Origin: Roseateles violae
Lineage (GTDB): Bacteria > Pseudomonadota > Gammaproteobacteria > Burkholderiales > Burkholderiaceae_C
Length of the DNA: 64,000 nucleotides
Assembly (NCBI RefSeq): GCF_030410485.1
Contig: NZ_JAUHHC010000002.1
Location: 62,001 to 126,000, forward strand
Direction: 5' to 3'
Below are positions 59,617 through 64,000 of the stretch, piece by piece. The translations under genes were made by a program, and so were the position numbers. A model generated the notes under the pieces. The model worked only from the letters and a program-made list of their open reading frames with translations, was not told the origin of the DNA and searched no databases. How positions within the stretch are numbered: the first letter of the stretch is position 1; every line of letters begins with the position of its first letter.

Positions 59617-62600
59617 TCAGGGCCGCACGCCCGAGGGCCCCGGCGGCGCCCCGAACAGCGCCCTGAAGCGGGCCAGATCGAGCGCGTTGACGATGCCGTT
59701 GCCGTCCAGATCGAACTCCGGATTGCTGGTGCCGAAGGCGGCGCGGAAGCGCGCCAGATCGAGCGCGTTGACGATGCCGTTGTTGTCGACGTCGGCATCG
59801 CAGAGATTGCCGTAGCCATCTCCGTCGGCATCTTCCTGGCCCGGGTTGCTGACCGCGCTGCAGTTGTCCAGCGCATCGGCGATGCCGTCACCATCGCTGT
59901 CCGCATAGCCGCTGCCGACCAGGGCCGTCGCGCCGGCCAGCGCCAGATCGGCCGCATCGTCGACCGCGCGCGCCTCGAAGGCGATCAGGCGGCCGTTGCT
60001 GAAGCCGGCCGGCACCGTCAGCGGCATTGTCAGCGTCATGCTGCCGCCTGGCTGCAGGGTGCCCAGGCTCCAGGTCACCAGGTCGTAGGGGCTGCAGTTG
60101 CCGCCGCAATTGGCCGGCGGGCTCATGAGGGCCTGGTTGACCACATTGGCGCCCTCGGGCGGCATGCGCGACTGCACCGTCACATTGAGCAGCGGCACGG
60201 CGCCGACGTTGCGCACGCGCAGGATGGCCGTCAATGGCTGGCCGGCGGCCACCGGATTGCGCTGCAGGGCCAGCGTGAGCTTGAGCGGATTGAGCGGCAC
60301 GATGCGCGTCACATGGCTGGCGCGCGCCTGCTCCAGCCCGGTCACCGCGCTCGTTGCGCTCAGCTCGGCCGCGTCGACCAGCAGGCGTCGATGCGGCGGC
60401 GCGCTGGCCGGGATGTTGACGCTCAGCACGCGCTTGCCGCCGCTGCCGGCGAGCAGGGTGCCGAGCTGCCAGCTGACGCGGTTGCCGCTGAGCGTGCCAC
60501 CGCCCGCGCTGGACAGCAGCGCGCCTTCCGGCAGGGGGAAGCTCAGCGTGGCGCCGGTCAGCGCGCTGCTGCCGCGGTTGCCATAGAGGATCGAGTACAG
60601 CACCCGTTCGCCCGGCGCGGCGGCGTCCTTGTCGGCATTGACGGCCAGCGCCAGCGCGCCGTCGGGATCGACGGCCACCGTGTGCCGCGCCGTCATCATC
60701 GGCACGCCGTCGGCGCGCACCTCGGCCTCCTGGGCGATCAGGCGGCCGGAGGCCAGGCCCGCGCTGACCGGGGCCGGCAGGCTGACCGTGACGGCGGCGC
60801 CGGGCGCCAGCGTGCCGATCGTCCAGCCGACCAGGTCGTAGGGGCTGCAGTTGCCGCCGCAGTTGGCGCCGCCGCTCAGATAGACCTGGTTGATCACATT
60901 GACGCCCTCGGTGGGCATGCGCGCGCGCAGCGCGGTGCCGAAGACGGTCTGGTCGCTGCGGTTGGCGACGGTCAGGGTCGTGCGCAGCGCCTCGCCGGGG
61001 CGCGCCGGATCGGGATTGCTGGCGTAGCTGAGGTCCAGCACCGGATTCGCCTCGACCCGGGTCACCAGGCCGGCGCGCGACTGCTCGGACCCGGTCACCG
61101 CGCTGCTGCCCGAGAGCGCCGCGGCATTGACGCGTAGCAGCGTGCCCGAGGCCAGGCCGGCGCCGACGTTGACCGCGACCTGGCGGCGCCCCGACTGGCC
61201 GGCCGGGAGGGTGCCGAGATTCCATGTGACCACGCCGGCCACATGGGTGCCGCCGTCGCTGGCGGAGACGAAGCTGGTGCCCGGTGGCAGCGGCAGGCGC
61301 AGGCTGGTGCCGGTCGACGAGGATGTGCCGCGGTTGCCGTAGCTGAGCGTGTAGCGCAGCGGCTCGCCGGGCATCACGCTGTCCTTGTCGCCGTCCAGCG
61401 CCAGCGCCAGCAGGCCGTCGGCATCGTTGGCCACCGTGTGGCGGGCTACCGCCATCGGCACGCCGTCAGCGCGCAGCTCGGCCTGCAGGCCGATCAATCG
61501 GCCGGAGGCGAAGCCGGCCGTGACGGTGGCCGGCAGGCTCACCGTCACCGAGGCGCCTGGCGCCAGGCTGCCGAGGTTCCAGCCGACCAGGTCGTAGGGG
61601 CTGCAGTTGCCGCCGCAGTTGGCGCCGCCGCTCAGATAGACCTGGTTGATCACATTGACGCCCTCGGTGGGCATGCGCGCGCGCAGCACGGCGCCGAAGA
61701 TGGTGGCGTTGCTGCGGTTGCTGGCCGTCAGCGTCGCGCGCAGCGCCTCGCCGGGGCGTACCGGGTCGGCCTGCACCGCATAGGCCAGGCCCAGCACCGG
61801 GTTGCTCTGCACCCTCGTCAGCAGGCTGGCGCGCGCCTGCTCGGCGCCGGTCACCGCGCTGCTGCCCGCCAGCAGCGCCTGGTCGATCGCCAGCAGGGCG
61901 CCCGAGCCCAGCCCGGCACCGACGTTCACCAGCACCTGCTGGCGGCCCGACTGCCCGGCCTGCAGGGTGCCGAGGTTCCAGCTCACCACGCCGGCCGCAT
62001 GCACGCCGCCGCCGCTGGCGGAGACGAAGCTGCTGCCGGCCGGCAGCGGCAGGCTGAGGCTCGTGCCGCTGACCGCGGCGGTGCTGCGGTTGCCATAGCT
62101 GAGGGTGTAGACGAGCTGCTCGCCGGGCGCCGCGCCGTCCTTGTCGGCGTCCAGGCCCAGCATCAGCGCGTTGTCGGCATCGACGCTGACCGACTGCTGC
62201 ACGGTCGCCTGTTGCACCGCATTGACATAGGCGGCGGCCGGCACGGTGATCACCGTGCCGTCGGCGGTGCCGGCGCTGACCGTCATCGGCATCGACACGG
62301 TCACGCCGGCGCCCGGCGCCAGCAGGCCGATAGTCCAGTTCACCAGCTCGTTGGGACTGCAGTTGCCGCCGCAGTTGGCGCCGCCGCTCAGATAGGCCTG
62401 GTTGATGGTGTTGACGCCGGCGGCCGGCATGCGGGCCTGCAGGCTCAGATTGGCCAGCGGGGCCGCGCTGTCGTTGGTGACGGTGATCAGCGCGATGATC
62501 GCTTCGCCGGGCCGCACGCGATCCGGGTTCAGCTGTATGCCCAGTTGCAGCGCCGGCGCCTGCGCGGCGACGACGGCCAGGCACAAGGGGAGCAGGCCAC

Positions 62601-62634
62601 GCAGCGCGTGGCGAAGGAAGGGGGTCGAAGTCAT
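59617..62634 (-). CDS. Secreted tandem-repeat protein with dockerin-like C-terminus
   Basis: A 1005-residue exported protein. Signal peptide about 1-29 (LLPLCLAVVAAQAPA). The body is built of a 252-residue unit present three times plus a fourth partial copy; each unit combines two DUF11/CARDB-like beta-sandwich segments and carries NCGGNCSP, whose two cysteines may form a disulfide. The last 110 residues hold thrombospondin type-3 calcium repeats (DSDGDGIADALDNC, DADGDGYGNLCD) and two F-hand motifs of dockerin type (NNGIVNALDLARFRAAFG and GNGIVNALDLARFRALFG). It is probably a calcium-binding surface or extracellular protein; the partner is unknown. It converges with the DUF488 gene. Confidence 0.88.
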   Translation of the reverse strand: MTSTPFLRHALRGLLPLCLAVVAAQAPALQLGIQLNPDRVRPGEAIIALITVTNDSAAPLANLSLQARMPAAGVNTINQAYLSGGANCGGNCSPNELVNWTIGLLAPGAGVTVSMPMTVSAGTADGTVITVPAAAYVNAVQQATVQQSVSVDADNALMLGLDADKDGAAPGEQLVYTLSYGNRSTAAVSGTSLSLPLPAGSSFVSASGGGVHAAGVVSWNLGTLQAGQSGRQQVLVNVGAGLGSGALLAIDQALLAGSSAVTGAEQARASLLTRVQSNPVLGLAYAVQADPVRPGEALRATLTASNRSNATIFGAVLRARMPTEGVNVINQVYLSGGANCGGNCSPYDLVGWNLGSLAPGASVTVSLPATVTAGFASGRLIGLQAELRADGVPMAVARHTVANDADGLLALALDGDKDSVMPGEPLRYTLSYGNRGTSSSTGTSLRLPLPPGTSFVSASDGGTHVAGVVTWNLGTLPAGQSGRRQVAVNVGAGLASGTLLRVNAAALSGSSAVTGSEQSRAGLVTRVEANPVLDLSYASNPDPARPGEALRTTLTVANRSDQTVFGTALRARMPTEGVNVINQVYLSGGANCGGNCSPYDLVGWTIGTLAPGAAVTVSLPAPVSAGLASGRLIAQEAEVRADGVPMMTARHTVAVDPDGALALAVNADKDAAAPGERVLYSILYGNRGSSALTGATLSFPLPEGALLSSAGGGTLSGNRVSWQLGTLLAGSGGKRVLSVNIPASAPPHRRLLVDAAELSATSAVTGLEQARASHVTRIVPLNPLKLTLALQRNPVAAGQPLTAILRVRNVGAVPLLNVTVQSRMPPEGANVVNQALMSPPANCGGNCSPYDLVTWSLGTLQPGGSMTLTMPLTVPAGFSNGRLIAFEARAVDDAADLALAGATALVGSGYADSDGDGIADALDNCSAVSNPGQEDADGDGYGNLCDADVDNNGIVNALDLARFRAAFGTSNPEFDLDGNGIVNALDLARFRALFGAPPGPSGVRP
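60822..60931. repeat. 110-bp exact direct repeat, copy 1
   Basis: Identical to 61578-61687, offset 756 bases, within the tandem-repeat protein gene. It covers the NCGGNCSPYDLVGW segment and flanks. Confidence 0.8.
61578..61687. repeat. 110-bp exact direct repeat, copy 2
   Basis: Identical to 60822-60931. A diverged third copy starts at 62334, again at 756 bases, and a more diverged fourth at 60069 (753 bases from copy 1). Confidence 0.8.
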
Positions 62635-62731
62635 GCCGGGTCCTCCAGGCGAGTGAAGGGATCTGGCTTTGACAATAGGCAGCCGCGACGCGGCCGGCGG
62701 CGCGCTGTCGCCGTATTCGGGGGCCTTACCC

Positions 62732-62971
62732 CTAGCTTCGCGGCCGCTGTCGCGCCTGCTCGCGGCGCATGAACAGATAGAGGCTCTCGACCTTGGCCCG
62801 TGCCCAGGGCGTCTTGCGCAGGAACTTCAGGCTCGAGGCGACGCTGGGCTCGCTCTGGAAGCAGCGGATGGCGATGCGCCGGCCCAACTCGTCCCAGCCG
62901 AAATACCGGGCCAGCTCGGTGACGATGGCCTCCAGGCTGAGGCCGTGCAGCGGATCCTTGTCGCCGTTCAT
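62732..62971 (-). CDS. VF530/DUF2132-like DNA-binding protein
   Basis: A 79-residue protein: DPLHGLSLEAIVTELARYFGW, then CFQSEPSVASSLKFLRKTPWARAKVE, matching the VF530 family, for which nucleic-acid binding has been proposed. It overlaps the acyltransferase gene by four bases (ATGA). Confidence 0.85.
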   Translation of the reverse strand: MNGDKDPLHGLSLEAIVTELARYFGWDELGRRIAIRCFQSEPSVASSLKFLRKTPWARAKVESLYLFMRREQARQRPRS

Positions 62972-63558
62972 TGGTGGTCGAACTGCTGCCAGTTCTTGCC
63001 CTTGAACTGCGCGTAGTACTGCTTGATCTTGGCCATGTCGGCCTCGACATCGCCGCTGGGCTGGAACACCGGCCCGAGGCCGCTCAAGCGGCGCGGATAG
63101 TCCATATAGGCCAGCACGATGGGCACGCCGGCCTCGTGGGCGATCCAGTAGAAGCCGGTCTTCCAGAAGCGCGTCTTGCTGCGCGTGCCCTCGGGCGGCA
63201 CGATCAGCTGCACCGGGCCGTCGGCGGCGCGCAGCGCGGCGGCCGAGGCCGCCACCAGATTGTTCGACTGCGAGCGGTCGACGGCGATGCCGCCCAGCCA
63301 GCGCATCAGGCCGCCGAAGGGCCAGGAGAAGATCGAGGCCTTGCCCATCCAGTAGATGTTCAGCCGCAGCGCGAAGGCCACCATCAAGGTGTAGGGCAGG
63401 TCCCAGTTGCTGGTGTGCGGCGCGGCGATCAGTACGCACTTGGGCTGGGCGGCCGGCAGCGCGCCGTCCAGCTTCCAGCCGCGCAGGCGCAGCCAAGCCA
63501 GCGAGAGCGCGCGCAGCGTGCTGTTGACGAGGGGCGTGGTGAAGATCGTGCGGTGCAT
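62968..63558 (-). CDS. Lysophospholipid acyltransferase family protein
   Basis: A 196-residue PlsC-like acyltransferase. It has the H-x4-D motif (PHTSNWD) at about residue 49, an EGTRSK glycerophosphate-binding motif (PPEGTRSKTRF) and YWMGKASIF in between. It is shorter than PlsC, similar to glycerol acyltransferases annotated near small DUF genes. It likely acts in membrane lipid synthesis or remodelling. Confidence 0.87.
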   Translation of the reverse strand: MHRTIFTTPLVNSTLRALSLAWLRLRGWKLDGALPAAQPKCVLIAAPHTSNWDLPYTLMVAFALRLNIYWMGKASIFSWPFGGLMRWLGGIAVDRSQSNNLVAASAAALRAADGPVQLIVPPEGTRSKTRFWKTGFYWIAHEAGVPIVLAYMDYPRRLSGLGPVFQPSGDVEADMAKIKQYYAQFKGKNWQQFDHQ

Positions 63559-63684
63559 GGTCGGTACTGCGCGGGGACAAAGCCTCCGATTGTCGCCTGC
63601 GGCTGCCGCTTTATGAGGCAGTCCGACTTCCGGGCTGTGAAATCAATCACTTGGCGGCGGCATGCGCAGGCTGTGCACGGACTT

Positions 63685-63702
63685 GTCCACAAGCGCTGTG
63701 GA
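63685..63702 (+). repeat. 18-bp TCCACA/TGTGGA element, copy 2
   Basis: GTCCACAAGCGCTGTGGA on the plus strand, the exact inverse of 57039-57056. It lies in the 215-base gap between the divergent acyltransferase and PPOX-family genes, 72 bases before the latter. Apart from this element I see no other clear signal in the gap. Confidence 0.6.
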
Positions 63703-63773
63703 TCGTCGGCGGCGCCGGGACTAGGATCGCGATGGGCGGCCGGCCCCTCCGGCCCCAGGCCCGAGGAGGCAGC

Positions 63774-64000
63774 ATGGCGGAGCCCACGATGTATCACGCC
63801 GGGATGCGGCAACTGCAGGACGCCCGCGACACGCGGCGGCTGGCCGACCGGCTGGCGCAGGTGACGCTGCGCCGCCGCTTCAGCGAGGAGGACCGCGCCT
63901 TCATCGCGCGTGCGGCGATGCTTTTCGTCGCGACGGCCGACGCGCAGGGCGGCCCGGACTGTTCCTACAAGGGCGGCCTGCCCGGCTTCGTGCGGGTGCT
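63774..64000 (+). CDS. Pyridoxamine 5'-phosphate oxidase-family protein (partial)
   Basis: Only the first 75 codons are in the window; the gene runs off the right edge. The start ATG follows GAGGAGG (63762-63768). The product begins MAEPTMYHAGMRQLQDARD and continues with FIARAAMLFVATADAQGGPD and CSYKGGLPGFVRV, typical of a PPOX/general-stress FMN-binding split-barrel family with an N-terminal helical extension. The enzymatic role is unknown. Confidence 0.82.
   Translation, partial: MAEPTMYHAGMRQLQDARDTRRLADRLAQVTLRRRFSEEDRAFIARAAMLFVATADAQGGPDCSYKGGLPGFVRV

Overview
The window is high-GC DNA, almost fully coding, with strong G/C preference at third codon positions. Gene content points to a motile betaproteobacterium of the order Burkholderiales. 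The evidence is a full flgBCDEFGHIJKL operon divergent from flgA-flgM-flgN, an flhB-flhA-flhF-(flhG-like)-fliA operon, and small families typical of that order (DUF1841, DUF3460, a Lys/Arg-rich small protein upstream of minC). A Roseateles/Rubrivivax/Leptothrix-type lineage is my inference; no rRNA or other marker is present to prove it.

Layout. (1) 16-8248, plus strand: flagellar export and regulation genes flhB, flhA, flhF, a degenerate flhG-position ATPase-fold gene, fliA (sigma-28), then a soluble chemoreceptor with a C-terminal sensor and a small lipoprotein. (2) 8270-21262, mostly minus strand: a signalling island of seven regulators. These are a GGDEF cyclase, a REC-PAS-GGDEF-EAL protein, a hybrid histidine kinase with Hpt, a membrane histidine kinase, an ANTAR response regulator, a six-PAS HisKA_2 kinase and a degenerate EAL-HDOD protein. 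(3) 21278-33489: the rod, hook and hook-filament junction genes flgL to flgB (minus), then flgA, flgM and flgN (plus). A good sigma-28 promoter lies before flgM and a terminator after flgN. (4) 33596-38561: DUF1841 protein, KefC/KefF-type K+ efflux pair, orphan ParA, MaoC-like hydratase, and a LuxR-type response regulator preceded by two inverted repeats. (5) 38558-51158, minus strand: a 13-gene accessory cluster. It begins with a GntR/HutC regulator, then an AprA-like flavoprotein with a 2[4Fe-4S] ferredoxin, an allophanate-hydrolase-like amidase, a second amidase, two complete SBP/permease/ATPase importers of the nitrate/sulfonate/taurine type, a HEAT-repeat protein and a DUF971 protein. (6) 51298-56602: scpA, DUF3460, a SulP anion transporter, metG and a small basic protein with a TTG start. 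(7) 57231-64000: minCDE, DUF488 protein, a 1005-residue secreted protein with 252-residue tandem repeats and a dockerin-like C-terminus, a VF530-like protein, an acyltransferase and the start of a PPOX-family protein.

How it fits together. Regions 1 to 3 are one motility block in which export, hook-rod assembly and the sigma-28/FlgM checkpoint surround a c-di-GMP and phosphorelay module likely to tune motility. Region 5 is the strongest candidate for an undescribed pathway. It reads as regulator, dual uptake, amide hydrolysis and an APS-reductase-like redox pair, with no gene revealing the substrate. The only long non-coding stretch (56603-57230) is AT-richer than the rest. It carries a perfect DnaA-box sequence and an 18-bp TCCACA/TGTGGA element that recurs in inverted orientation 6.6 kb away.
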